Assembly (NCBI GenBank): GCA_965205235.1
Contig: CBDBGD010000007.1
Coordinates: 310,001-374,000 of the forward strand
Origin: CBDBGD01 sp965205235
Lineage (GTDB): Bacteria; Chloroflexota; Dehalococcoidia; Lucifugimonadales; UBA1127
DNA: 64,000 bases
Direction of reading: 5' to 3'
The translations under genes were made by a program, and so were the position numbers. This document shows, in pieces, positions 24,308 to 32,501 of the stretch (within the stretch, counting starts at the first letter, position 1; every line of letters starts with the position of its first letter). Below the pieces are notes generated by a model. The model saw only the letters and a program-made list of their open reading frames with translations, had not been told where the DNA came from and made no database searches.

Positions 24308-25462
24308 CTAGAACTTGCGACGGAACAGCTCGGCCCGCCGCAGGAAGGGGGGCAGGTCCAGGTCGGGAGTCCCCGGCAGTCCGCTGCTGCTCCGAAGCGT
24401 ATCGCTCAGGCCGCGGGTGACGCGATGGTCGTCGGAGGGGATGCCCGTGGCGATGAGGGTGATGCGCACGCGGTCGCCGAAGGACGGCTCGTTGCCCATG
24501 CCGAAGAAGATCATGGCCTCCGAGTCGACGCGGGAGGCGATGAACTCGCCCGTCTGGTTGACGGCGCTGAGCTTCAGCTCCGAGCCGCCACTGACGTTGA
24601 AGAGGACTCCCTGTGCGCCGTCGATGGCGAGGTCGAGCAGAGGGTTGTTGATGGCCTGCTCGGCCGCCTCCATGGCGCCTCCGGGGCCGTGCCCCTCGCC
24701 GATGGCCATGAGGGCCCGTCCGGGCTGCTTCATGATGCTCTTGACGTCGGCCAGGTCCACGTTGATCTCGCCGGGCACGTTCACGAGCTCGGCCACGGAG
24801 AGGACGCCCAGCATCACGGCATCGTCCGCACGGCGGAGGGCCTCCTCCATGGAGACGTCCTCGTCGCCGAAGAGGTGGAGCAGGCGGTCGTTGTGGATCA
24901 CGATGATGTTGTCGACCTTGTCCCGCAGACCGGCAACGCCGAGGAGCGCGGTGTCCTTGCGGCGCGAGCCTTCGAAGGAGAAGGGGGTGGTGACGACGGC
25001 CACGACGAGTGCGCCGCTCTCGCGAGCGATGTCCGCAACGATGGGGGCCGCGCCGGTGCCGGTGCCGCCACCCATGCCGGCGGCCAGGAAGACCAGGTCG
25101 GGTTGGTGCAGGGCCTCTTCCAGCGAGTTACGGTCCTCTTCAGCCGCCTGTGCGCCGACGGTGGGAATGCCGCCTGCACCCAGGCCGCGGGTGAGGTCGC
25201 CGCCAATCTGGAGGACCTCAGCTTCCTGCACCTGGTTGAGGGACTTGATGTCCGTGTTGACGCCGATGTAGTTGACGCCGGGGATGTGCTTGGTCTTCAT
25301 CATGCGGATGATGGCGTTGCAGCCGCCACCACCCACGCCAACAACGCAGATGCGAGCGGGGGCCTCGTCAGAGATACGGCGCATGGGTCGACGAGGGGTG
25401 GACTGGGGGTCGCTGGGGAACAGGTCGTCGGGGGACGGGATGCGCGAAAACACAGTATCCAT
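24308..25462 (-). CDS. ftsZ: Cell division protein FtsZ
   Basis: 384-residue tubulin-like GTPase that forms the division ring. ICVVGVGGGGCNAIIRM and the tubulin signature AAGMGGGTGTGAAP (near residue 135) form the GTP site. The T7 loop has VNVPGEINVDLADVKSIM. The C terminus is short, with the conserved DLDLPPFLRRAELFRRKF tail that would bind FtsA/SepF-type partners, and no long disordered linker. The ATG at 25462 has GGAGGGTAGAT ahead; the frame stays open upstream but without support. It is isolated from any mur/fts cluster. Confidence 0.96.
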   Translation of the reverse strand: MDTVFSRIPSPDDLFPSDPQSTPRRPMRRISDEAPARICVVGVGGGGCNAIIRMMKTKHIPGVNYIGVNTDIKSLNQVQEAEVLQIGGDLTRGLGAGGIPTVGAQAAEEDRNSLEEALHQPDLVFLAAGMGGGTGTGAAPIVADIARESGALVVAVVTTPFSFEGSRRKDTALLGVAGLRDKVDNIIVIHNDRLLHLFGDEDVSMEEALRRADDAVMLGVLSVAELVNVPGEINVDLADVKSIMKQPGRALMAIGEGHGPGGAMEAAEQAINNPLLDLAIDGAQGVLFNVSGGSELKLSAVNQTGEFIASRVDSEAMIFFGMGNEPSFGDRVRITLIATGIPSDDHRVTRGLSDTLRSSSGLPGTPDLDLPPFLRRAELFRRKF

Positions 25463-25565
25463 ATCTACCCTCCTGCATTCAGGGCCCCGCTCGAGACGGA
25501 GCGCAATAGGCAACCAAGGAACACTCTACCCGCCAGTCCCGTGCGCTGTCAAGCGGTGGTGTTCG

Positions 25566-25595
25566 TTGACATGCTGAGAAGGCCGTTGCTATAGT
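25566..25595 (+). promoter_or_regulatory. Promoter of the five-tRNA cluster
   Basis: TTGACA at 25566-25571, 18-bp spacer, TATAGT at 25590-25595, about 33 bases ahead of the first tRNA. The spacing suits a single transcript of all five tRNAs. Confidence 0.7.
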
Positions 25596-25628
25596 TATTC
25601 GGAGGCAGGAGGGGCCCTACCGGAACCC

Positions 25629-25700
25629 GGCAAGGTAGCTCAGCGGCAGAGCGGGCGCTTCATAAGCGTTAGGTCGCAGGTTCGAATCCTGCCCTTGCCA
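25629..25700 (+). tRNA. tRNA-Met (anticodon CAT, elongator-type)
   Basis: Acceptor GGCAAGG/CCTTGCC, anticodon loop TTCATAA, T arm GCAGG-TTCGAAT-CCTGC. The acceptor has a normal first pair and the anticodon stem lacks the GGG/CCC of initiator tRNA, so elongator Met (or Ile2 if lysidine-modified) is likely. CCA is not encoded. Confidence 0.92.
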
Positions 25701-25712
25701 CAGGAGAGTCCC

Positions 25713-25789
25713 GGGCGGCTAGCTCAGTTGGTTAGAGCGCCTGCTTCACACGCAGGAGGTCATTGGTTCAAGTCCAGTGCCGCCCACCA
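25713..25789 (+). tRNA. tRNA-Val (anticodon CAC)
   Basis: Acceptor GGGCGGC/GCCGCCC, anticodon arm CCTGC-TTCACAC-GCAGG, T arm ATTGG-TTCAAGT-CCAGT, with CCA encoded. It lies 12 bases after tRNA-Met and 1 base before tRNA-Leu. Confidence 0.95.
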
Positions 25790-25790
25790 C

Positions 25791-25876
25791 GCCGAGGTGG
25801 CGGAACGGAAGACGCGCTACGTTCAGGGCGTAGTGGGCGAATGCCCGTGTGGGTTCAAATCCCTCCCTCGGCACCA
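25791..25876 (+). tRNA. tRNA-Leu (anticodon CAG)
   Basis: Class II tRNA of 86 bases with a long variable arm (TGGGCGAATGCCCGTG). Acceptor GCCGAGG/CCTCGGC, anticodon arm CTACG-TTCAGGG-CGTAG, CCA encoded. It reads CUG codons. Confidence 0.95.
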
Positions 25877-25884
25877 CCTTTCCC

Positions 25885-25961
25885 GCGCTTGTAGCTCAAG
25901 CGGATAGAGCGCAGCCCTGCGGAGGCTGAGGTTGTGGGTTCGAGTCCCGCCAAGCGCGCCA
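25885..25961 (+). tRNA. tRNA-Arg (anticodon GCG)
   Basis: Acceptor GCGCTTG/CAAGCGC, discriminator G, CCA encoded. The anticodon arm is CAGCC-CTGCGGA-GGCTG. The anticodon is GCG rather than the ACG (inosine) form used by most bacteria for CGN arginine codons. Confidence 0.93.
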
Positions 25962-25974
25962 CGTCCACCCCTGG

Positions 25975-26048
25975 GGGCGGTTAGCTCAGCGGTCTAGAGC
26001 GCCTGTCTTACACACAGGAGGTCGCTGGTTCAATCCCAGCACCGCCCA
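25975..26048 (+). tRNA. tRNA-Val (anticodon TAC)
   Basis: Acceptor GGGCGGT/ACCGCCC, anticodon arm CCTGT-CTTACAC-ACAGG, T arm GCTGG-TTCAATC-CCAGC. It is closely similar to tRNA-Val(CAC) in the same cluster, consistent with duplication. No CCA is encoded. It ends 4 bases before the stop of the convergent nuclease gene. Confidence 0.95.
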
Positions 26049-26052
26049 CTCG

Positions 26053-26733
26053 TCACCGGCGACAGCCCCATAGGCCCACTCCCTCCGCCTGCGCGCCGTC
26101 CTGGAGGACGAGGTACTCTTCCTTCCGCCTGCTGTCCCCCTCCTCGTAGACCCGGGCATAGCCTTCCGCGACGAGCCGGGCGTTGAAGTCCCGGCCGTCC
26201 ACGTGAAGGTAGACCAGAAGGCGCTCGTAGAAGCCCCGCGATCGAGGAGAGCTGTCCGGGACAAGGTCCACGTACCGGCCCTGCAGGGTGGTCGCGGCGA
26301 GCTCCTGGGCCCTGACCCCCCAGTCGTCGAGGCACGCGGTGTCGGCAACGCCTTCGAATCGATGGCTCTGGTTGCCGCCCGGACGCTGGGGGGCATCCAC
26401 GCCGACGAGCCGCACGGTCTCCGTTCTGCCGTTCTCGAAAAGGACCTCTATGGTGTCCCCATTCACGACGCGGGTCACGAGCGCGACCGTGCCCTGGGGG
26501 GACTCGGGGAGCTCCGCAGCTTGGACCTGACGCGGGGCCGTCGGGACAACGGGGTCGCCCATGCGGCCCGTGACCGTCAGGCCCGACTGCGACGGGGCGG
26601 CCGCGCGCTCGCCAGCGGGAGCCGACGAGGTGGCCGAGGCGGCGTCTTCGCCGTTCCGGCAGGCGGCGAGGGCAATGGAGGTCAGGCACAGCAAGAGGAC
26701 GCCGGACCCGAGGAGCCCTGGCAGGGGACGCAC
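26053..26733 (-). CDS. Secreted thermonuclease-family (SNase) lipoprotein
   Basis: 226 residues: a lipoprotein signal (LLLCLTSIALAAC), a low-complexity linker to about residue 80, then a staphylococcal-nuclease-like OB-fold. Catalytic features are present: VVNGDTIEVLFENGR (metal Asp), RLVGVDAPQ (first catalytic Arg and Asp), GFYERLLVYLHVDGRDFNARLVAEGYARVY (Glu/Arg pair). It should act outside the cytoplasmic membrane on DNA or RNA. The start is a GTG; the ribosome site is weak. It lies 63 bases downstream of livF on the same strand, so it may be read from the liv operon. Confidence 0.87.
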   Translation of the reverse strand: MRPLPGLLGSGVLLLCLTSIALAACRNGEDAASATSSAPAGERAAAPSQSGLTVTGRMGDPVVPTAPRQVQAAELPESPQGTVALVTRVVNGDTIEVLFENGRTETVRLVGVDAPQRPGGNQSHRFEGVADTACLDDWGVRAQELAATTLQGRYVDLVPDSSPRSRGFYERLLVYLHVDGRDFNARLVAEGYARVYEEGDSRRKEEYLVLQDGAQAEGVGLWGCRR

Positions 26734-26796
26734 AACTATCGTCCTCTCCGTGAGGGCCGGCCGCTGCTCGTCCGTGCCGGCGGCGTCACGGCTTCC

Positions 26797-27549
26797 TCAC
26801 GCCTCGTCCGTGTCCATGCGGCCCAGGAAGACCTGGGTGAGGATGTCCGTCTCGCGGACGGACTGGGGTGTGCCGTCGTGGACCACGCGGCCCTTGTTCA
26901 GCACGTAGGCCCGGTCGACGATGTCCAGCACGCCCTTGATGTTGTGCTCGACGACGAGGATGGACGTCTGCAGCCTCTGGTTGATCTCGGAGACCTTCTC
27001 GAACACTTCCTTGACGATGCGGGGCGCGAGGCCCAGGGTAGGCTCGTCGAGGAGGAGCATCTCGGGGCCGGCCATGAGGCCGCGGCCTAGGGCCAGCATC
27101 TGCTGCTGGCCGCCCGACATCTGGCTGGCCAGGTCGCGACGCTTCTGGTACAGCACGGGGAACAGCTCCATCACGGCGTCAAGGCGGCGACGTTTCTCCG
27201 CCCGGTCGTTGAGGTAGAGGCAGCCCATCTCCAGGTTTTCGTCGATGGTGAGGTGGGTGAAGACCCGCCGGCCCTGGGGAACGAAGGCTATGCCCTGTTT
27301 CACGATCTGGTGCGTGGCGGCAACCAGCTTGGCCCCGCGCCAGTAAACCTCGCCCCCGGCGACGGGGGCGAGGCCCATCACAGCCTTGAGGACGGTGGAC
27401 TTGCCTGCGCCGTTGGGGCCCATCACGGCAGCCATCTCGCCCGGACGGACCTCGACGGAGACCCGGTCGAGGGCCGCCACTGCGCCGTAGCGGACGGAAA
27501 TGTCGACGAGCTTGAGGGTCTGTTCAGTATTGCCGTTGGTGCTGCTCAT
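26797..27549 (-). CDS. livF: Branched-chain amino acid type ABC transporter ATPase LivF
   Basis: 250-residue ATPase of the hydrophobic amino-acid uptake (HAAT) ABC family. Walker A GPNGAGKST near residue 45, Q-loop in IAFVPQGRRVF, ABC signature MSGGQQQMLALGRGLM, Walker B LLLDEPTLGLAP and the switch His in VVEHNIKGVL are all intact. The phrase EPTLGLAPRIVKEVFEKV is characteristic of LivF. It is the last transporter gene of the minus-strand set, 21 bases after livG. Confidence 0.95.
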   Translation of the reverse strand: MSSTNGNTEQTLKLVDISVRYGAVAALDRVSVEVRPGEMAAVMGPNGAGKSTVLKAVMGLAPVAGGEVYWRGAKLVAATHQIVKQGIAFVPQGRRVFTHLTIDENLEMGCLYLNDRAEKRRRLDAVMELFPVLYQKRRDLASQMSGGQQQMLALGRGLMAGPEMLLLDEPTLGLAPRIVKEVFEKVSEINQRLQTSILVVEHNIKGVLDIVDRAYVLNKGRVVHDGTPQSVRETDILTQVFLGRMDTDEA

Positions 27550-27570
27550 CTCTTCGCCGCCAGGCCCGGT

Positions 27571-28305
27571 CTAGGCGCCCAGGTAGGCTTCGATCACCTC
27601 CGGTCGGCTCAGGACCTCCTCCACGGGGCCTTCGGCCAGCAGGGTGCCGCTGTCGAGGACGATGAGGTGGTCCGCCATCTCCCGCACGATGGCCATGTTG
27701 TGGCTGATGAAGATAATGGTGCGGCCATTGTCCCGCATGCGCTTCAGGATGACCTTGACCTGCTCCACGATCTGCGGGAAGAGGCCGGCGAAGGGCTCGT
27801 CGAACAGGTAGCACTGGACGTCGAGGGCCATGGCCCGGCCGATGCCCAGCAGCTTGCGCTGCCCGTAGGAGAGGTCCATGGCAAGGACGTCTCGCCGTTC
27901 CCACATGCCCACGCCCTCCAACGCCTCCCTGGCCTTCTCAATGTGGCTGGGCTTGGTGCGCTCGAGGAGGGACTGGAAGAGGCGGCGCTTGGTCAGCACG
28001 ACGAGGACGTTGTCCAAGACCGTCATCTGGTCGAAGAGGCGCACCTCCTGGAAGGTGCGGGTGAGGCCGTGGGCGGGCGTCTCGTGGGGCCTGACGACCT
28101 TCAGGGTGGCGCCCTGGATGATCACCAGGCCGCCGTCGAGGGGGAGGATGCCGCTCAGGAGGTTCACCAGCGTGGACTTGCCGGAGCCGTTGGGCCCGAC
28201 GATGCTGGTCACGCCCTGGCGTCGAACGGCGATGCTCAGGCGGTCGACGGCGCGGACGGCGCCGAAGTGCTTCGATACCTCTTTGGTCTCGACCGCGTAC
28301 TTCAT
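27571..28305 (-). CDS. livG: Branched-chain amino acid type ABC transporter ATPase LivG
   Basis: 244-residue partner ATPase of LivF. Walker A GPNGSGKST near residue 38, the LivG-specific GLTRTFQEVRLFDQMTVLDNV, signature LSYGQRKLLGIGRAM, Walker B YLFDEPFAGLFP and switch ISHNMAIVREMAD. The signature is LSYGQ rather than LSGGQ, a common LivG variant. The ATG overlaps the livM stop by four bases, indicating translational coupling. Confidence 0.95.
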   Translation of the reverse strand: MKYAVETKEVSKHFGAVRAVDRLSIAVRRQGVTSIVGPNGSGKSTLVNLLSGILPLDGGLVIIQGATLKVVRPHETPAHGLTRTFQEVRLFDQMTVLDNVLVVLTKRRLFQSLLERTKPSHIEKAREALEGVGMWERRDVLAMDLSYGQRKLLGIGRAMALDVQCYLFDEPFAGLFPQIVEQVKVILKRMRDNGRTIIFISHNMAIVREMADHLIVLDSGTLLAEGPVEEVLSRPEVIEAYLGA

Positions 28306-29357
28306 AGCTTGTACCTACCCAGCAGGCCCTGCGGCCTGAACAGCATCAGCACGACCAGCAGAACGCCAAGGACCACCTGTCGGAGCTGGCCGATGTGCTC
28401 GTTGGGGAGGAAGGGGAGAAAGCGCATGCCCTCCTCCAACAGCACGAAGGCCATGGCGCCCACCAGCGAGCCCCAGATGGTGGCCAGCCCCCCCAGGATG
28501 ACAATGGACACCAGCAGGATGGACTCGAGCAGGATGAAGGAGTTGGGGTCGATGAAGCTGGCCCAGCTGCTGAAGAGTCCCCCGGCGAGGCCGGCCATCA
28601 TCGCAGAGATCACCCAGACCGCCAGCTTGTAGTGGGTCGCCTGGTAGCCGAAGACCCCTATCGCCTGCTCGTCCTCGCGGATGGCCGTCAGCACGCGCCC
28701 AAAGGAGGAGGTGACGATGAACCACGCGATGAGGACGACGACGGCGAGGATGACCAGGACGAGCAGCAGGAACTCCATGGGGTCGTTGAAGACCCAGCTT
28801 CCGATGGCCGGGCTCGCGATCTCGTGGATACCGAAGGCGCCCCGGGTCATGCCTCGCCAGTTCAGGAAGACGTTGAACGCTATGATGGCGAATCCAAAGG
28901 TGGCAAGCACGAAAATGTCGTCCCGGAAGCGGTTGAAGACGACGCCCACGACGAGGGCCACGAGGCCGGCCAGGACGATGCCCACGGGCAGCGCGGCGAA
29001 AAAGGGCAGGCCGGGCGTGGGCAGGGTCTCCGTGCGGAGCTGCTCGTAGGCCGGGTCGGAGGTGAGGATGGCCACGGTGTAGGCGCCGATGCCAAAGAAG
29101 CCAATGTGGCCGACGGAGAGGAGACCGGTGAAGCCGAGCACCAGGTTCAGGCTGACGGCCAGTATCGCCCAGATGCCGAAGACGGTGCCAACGGTGGTGG
29201 CAAAGCCGCCGCCCTTCCAGATCATGAAAGCCGCGGCCCAGATGATGATCGCGAGCGTGGCCCACGTCTCCAGGTTGCTTCGGAAGCCGGGCAGCGCGCT
29301 CCTGGGATCGCGCACCAGCGCCGCCAGGCGATCACGGAGGGGCATGTGCATCGCCAT
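28302..29357 (-). CDS. livM: Branched-chain amino acid type ABC transporter permease LivM
   Basis: 351-residue permease with about ten membrane helices. LNLVLGFTGLLSVGHIGFFGIGAYTVAIL near residue 85 is the LivM hallmark, and the cytoplasmic coupling loop AIREDEQAIGVFGYQATHYKLAVWVISAMMAGLAGGLF follows near residue 250. I used the ATG giving MAMHMPLRD, which has AGGAAA ahead and lies 5 bases after the livH stop; the longer open frame overlaps livH without a ribosome site. Confidence 0.93.
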   Translation of the reverse strand: MAMHMPLRDRLAALVRDPRSALPGFRSNLETWATLAIIIWAAAFMIWKGGGFATTVGTVFGIWAILAVSLNLVLGFTGLLSVGHIGFFGIGAYTVAILTSDPAYEQLRTETLPTPGLPFFAALPVGIVLAGLVALVVGVVFNRFRDDIFVLATFGFAIIAFNVFLNWRGMTRGAFGIHEIASPAIGSWVFNDPMEFLLLVLVILAVVVLIAWFIVTSSFGRVLTAIREDEQAIGVFGYQATHYKLAVWVISAMMAGLAGGLFSSWASFIDPNSFILLESILLVSIVILGGLATIWGSLVGAMAFVLLEEGMRFLPFLPNEHIGQLRQVVLGVLLVVLMLFRPQGLLGRYKL

Positions 29358-29362
29358 TCTGC

Positions 29363-30721
29363 CTATTTCCTCGGCAGGAGGCCCTTGGACCGGAAGGAGA
29401 GGAAGAGGATGAGCAGGATGAAGGAGATTGCGTCCTTCCACTCACCCGCCAGGTCCCAGATGCCAAACTGCTCAACCAGCCCGAGCACGAAGCCGCCGAG
29501 CAGTGCGCCATAGATGTTGCCCATGCCGCCGACCACGGAGGCAACCCAGCCCTTCAACAGCAGGAGCAAGCCCATCCTCGGTTGGATGCTGATGTCGTGG
29601 CCGCTCAAGAGCCCGCCAAGGGCGGCGAAGACTGCGCCGAGGAAGAAGACGATCGCAATGACCACGGTGGTGTTGATGCCGACGACCTTCGCCACCTCTT
29701 CGTCATCGCCGATGGCCCGCACCGTCTTGCCGAAGGAGGTCATCTTGAGGAGGAACAGCAGCAGGATGAACCCCGCGAGGGCGACGCCGATGGTGAAGAC
29801 GTTGAACCCCTTGATCGTCGCCCCGCCAATGGAGAGCGGGCTGCTGCCGAAGGCCTCGGGGAGGGGACGCGGGGTGCTCTCGAAGACGATGGTGACGAGG
29901 GCGGTGATGGCCAGGAGGACGCCCAGGGAGGCGACGAGCATGACGAGGGGGGAGCGGGCCCGCTGCCGCATGCGCACGTACAGCCCCCGGTAGAGCGCGA
30001 GGCCTCCCGCACCGGCCAGCAGGCAGGAGACCCCCCAGCTCAGGTAGAGGCTGGAGCCGGGCTCGTTGGCGACGAGAAGGCCGCAGTAGGCGCCGACGGC
30101 CCCGGCGAGGACGGCGGCAGGGGCGGTGACCGAGAGGGAGCGCGTGCCCGGCCGCAGCCGCCCGTGGACCATGTGGAAGAGCCACAACAGCGTCGCAGCC
30201 GTCAGGAGCCCCACGACGGGGCTGAGCATGACGTTCAGCATCTCCGGGTAGGCCAAGACGAAGCCGGTGTAGACCCCGCTGCCCGCCGACACCAGCAAGC
30301 CCGCGCCCCGTCGGAGGCGGGGCTTGAGGGCGGGGAGACGGTCGCCCAGGCCCGCGTGGAGCGCCCACGCGACAACGCCGGCCACGATGACGGCGAGGAT
30401 GAGGTTGACGTACAGCTCGTTGACCTGGTACTGGCCGCCCACCACGTCGTGGGAGCCGAGGTAGAAGACCCCGTAGGCGCCCAGGGCCGCGGCTGCGCCG
30501 TAGTACAGGTCGAAGAACCAGACGGTGCTGTAGACCAGGGTGAAGCCCATGGCCAAGAGCGCGTAGACCGCGCCGACGGAGAGGCCGTTGAAGGTGAACT
30601 GCAGCGCCTGCTCCGGGGACTGGCCAATCTTCCAGCCGATGTAGGCGACAGCCAGGGCAAGGAGGGCGGGGTAGAGAAGGCCGCTCGTCGGGTGCAGGCT
30701 TGCCGTCAAGCGTCTGTACAC
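29363..30721 (-). CDS. livH: Branched-chain amino acid type ABC transporter permease LivH with internal insertion
   Basis: 452 residues against about 290-310 for ordinary LivH. The N-terminal segment (FTFNGLSVGAVYALLAMGFTLVYS, DLYYGAAAALGAYGVF) and the C-terminal segment (SPLVMLVASLGVLLAITA, VRAIGDDEEVAKVVGINTT, GWVASVVGGMGNIYGALLGGFVLGLVEQF) are standard. Between residues ~125 and ~250 lies an extra stretch with about three or four hydrophobic helices (LLVSAGSGVYTGFVLAYPEM, VVGLLTAATLLWLFHMV, PAAVLAGAVGAYCGLLVA). The reading frame is continuous, so it is an insertion and not a misassembly by frame criteria. The GTG start lacks a strong ribosome site. Confidence 0.9.
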   Translation of the reverse strand: MYRRLTASLHPTSGLLYPALLALAVAYIGWKIGQSPEQALQFTFNGLSVGAVYALLAMGFTLVYSTVWFFDLYYGAAAALGAYGVFYLGSHDVVGGQYQVNELYVNLILAVIVAGVVAWALHAGLGDRLPALKPRLRRGAGLLVSAGSGVYTGFVLAYPEMLNVMLSPVVGLLTAATLLWLFHMVHGRLRPGTRSLSVTAPAAVLAGAVGAYCGLLVANEPGSSLYLSWGVSCLLAGAGGLALYRGLYVRMRQRARSPLVMLVASLGVLLAITALVTIVFESTPRPLPEAFGSSPLSIGGATIKGFNVFTIGVALAGFILLLFLLKMTSFGKTVRAIGDDEEVAKVVGINTTVVIAIVFFLGAVFAALGGLLSGHDISIQPRMGLLLLLKGWVASVVGGMGNIYGALLGGFVLGLVEQFGIWDLAGEWKDAISFILLILFLSFRSKGLLPRK

Positions 30722-30898
30722 GCAACCCCCCGGAATCGATTGCGTTGGCGCACAGGCATCGAACCCTCAGGCCTGCGCCCACGCATTCCAGCGTCCGGTC
30801 CCCCGGCGACAGAGTAGCCGAGAGGCGGGCTCAGCCGCAACTCACGACGCAACCCGCTGCCGAGAGACCGGTGAGAGCGCGTCGACATCCGACGCTGC

Positions 30899-30945
30899 GC
30901 GTCACCCTCACCCCAACCCTCTCCCAGAGGGAGAGGGGGTTCGTT
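30899..30945. repeat. REP-like CCCTCACCCC... element between the binding-protein gene and livH
   Basis: Contains CCCTCACCCCAACC followed by CTCTCCC-AGA-GGGAGAG, a 7-bp hairpin. Related CCCTCACCC...CTCTCCC units occur at about 40648-40690 and 49940-49990. Between the binding-protein and permease genes it could attenuate or stabilise the message. Confidence 0.55.
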
Positions 30946-30949
30946 GGGC

Positions 30950-32167
30950 CTACTCGATGGGGGCGGGGCCCAGGACCTTGTAGCCCTGGTTCTCCTCCGT
31001 CCTCTCGCTCACGGGCAGGACCTCGACGACGACGTTGGCAAGACCCACGACCTCGCCGTTCGCATCGAAGCTGTAGTTCTCGCCGATAGCGCCGGTCCAC
31101 GTGATGCCGTACAGGCAGTCACGGAAGCCGTCCGCGTCCTGGTCGTCCTCGGTCTCCTTGAGGCACTCCGCGGTGATGTAGACGTCGTCGTAGGCGGAGC
31201 CCAGGTACCACGGCAGGGTGATGTAGTCGTACTCAGCGCGGAAGTTGGCCAGGACCTCCTGGGCCTTGGCGCTGGCCGGGTCGAGCTCCGCCGTGATGGC
31301 CTTGAGGCCCGTGGCGGCATCGCCGGCGACCTCCAGGGCCGTGGCGCCGACGGGAACGATCTCCGAGTAGAGCGGGCCCTCGTAGCCCAGCTCGCGGACC
31401 TGCTTGACGATGGTGCCGCCGCTGGCCTCCGACTGCGCGGCAATGTGGATAGCGTCCGGCTCGGCGTTGATGAGCTTGGTGAGCTGGCTCCTGAAGTCGG
31501 TCACGTCGGAGCCGTAGCGTTCCTCGGCCACGACCGTACCGCCGCGCTTCTGGAACTGGTCGACGGTGGTGCGCCGGACTCCCTCCGCGTAGTCGGTCGT
31601 CTCGGTCATGGTGGCGAGGTTGCGGACGCCGTCGGCCCAGAGGACGTTGCCGGTGTCGATGCCGAGCTGCAGGTCGCTCATGGCGGTGCGGAAGATGTAG
31701 TCGCCCGCGTTCGCAATGTCGGGGTTGGTGGCGAGGCCGGAGAAGAGGACCACGCCGTCCTCCTCGGCCAGGGGTGCGGCGCCCAGCATCGCGCCGCTGC
31801 AGGAGGTGCCGAGGATGATCTTCACGCCGTCGACATCGGTCAGCTTGTTGTAGGCCGTGATGGAGTCCTGGGCGTTGCACTTGGAGTCCTCGACGATGAG
31901 CTCCAGCATGCGCCCGTTGATGCCGCCGGCTTCGTTGATCTCGGCCACGGCAAGCTGCTTGGCCTGGAGCGCCACGTTGCCGTAGGTCTCGCCGGGCCCC
32001 GTGAGCGACTCCATGACGCCGATGGTGTAGGTGTCGTCACCCTCGTCGCAGGCCAGGGCGGCCAGCGTGAGCACCGCCAGGACCGCCGCCAAGGCCACCA
32101 GGACCGTGCGACGGGGTTTGGAGGTCCTCCCACGCTCGGCTGTTTCCAACGTACGTCCATGCATCAT
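30950..32167 (-). CDS. Branched-chain amino acid type ABC transporter substrate-binding lipoprotein
   Basis: 405 residues: a lipoprotein signal (VLVALAAVLAVLTLAALAC) and a type I periplasmic-binding fold (Peripla_BP_6). IGVMESLTGPGETYGNVALQAKQLAVAEINEAGGINGR is the canonical N-terminal lobe, followed by LTDVDGVKIILGTSCSGAMLGAAPLAEEDGVVLFS at the ligand cleft and FRTAMSDLQLG. The ligand may be an amino acid, amide or other small acid. The ATG giving MMHGRT has GGAGGGATT ahead. It is the first gene of the livH-M-G-F set, with its own promoter; the longer upstream frame crosses that promoter. Confidence 0.93.
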   Translation of the reverse strand: MMHGRTLETAERGRTSKPRRTVLVALAAVLAVLTLAALACDEGDDTYTIGVMESLTGPGETYGNVALQAKQLAVAEINEAGGINGRMLELIVEDSKCNAQDSITAYNKLTDVDGVKIILGTSCSGAMLGAAPLAEEDGVVLFSGLATNPDIANAGDYIFRTAMSDLQLGIDTGNVLWADGVRNLATMTETTDYAEGVRRTTVDQFQKRGGTVVAEERYGSDVTDFRSQLTKLINAEPDAIHIAAQSEASGGTIVKQVRELGYEGPLYSEIVPVGATALEVAGDAATGLKAITAELDPASAKAQEVLANFRAEYDYITLPWYLGSAYDDVYITAECLKETEDDQDADGFRDCLYGITWTGAIGENYSFDANGEVVGLANVVVEVLPVSERTEENQGYKVLGPAPIE

Positions 32168-32257
32168 TGGAAATCCCTCCCCAAAAAGCACTCTCGGAGT
32201 CGCATGCGGCCGTCGTGGCCGCTGGGCGACTCCCTCGTCAGATTCTCTCAGCGTTCC

Positions 32258-32285
32258 AGTATAAGACTTGCATCGTCTCGCGCAA
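32258..32285 (-). promoter_or_regulatory. Promoter of the liv operon
   Basis: TTGCGC (32280-32285) and TATACT (32258-32263) on the minus strand with a 16-bp spacer, about 90 bases before the binding-protein start. The rest of the 334-base divergent gap to 32502 shows only a TAGGAGG site for the next gene. Confidence 0.5.
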
Positions 32286-32501
32286 CCCCGCGGGGCAGCG
32301 GCGTGCACACGCGAGGCGCGATCTGTGCCGTTCGCGGGTCACAATCCAACTCCCGGGCGCTGGCGTAGTGACCACAATGCGCACGCTCGAGGACACCGGG
32401 CCCCCATTTGCCGCACGTTCATTCTCCGTTGCTTAACACTCCGCCAACACCGACTTAACGCGGCCGTGCTCCAATAGGTGTAGGAGGCAGACGACGATAT
32501 C

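Noticed and set aside
25629..26048. Possibility that one of the clustered tRNAs is tRNA-Sec, which would support the selenoprotein
   Set aside because: All five fold as normal tRNAs with anticodons CAT, CAC, CAG, GCG and TAC. None has the TCA anticodon or the long acceptor stem of tRNA-Sec.
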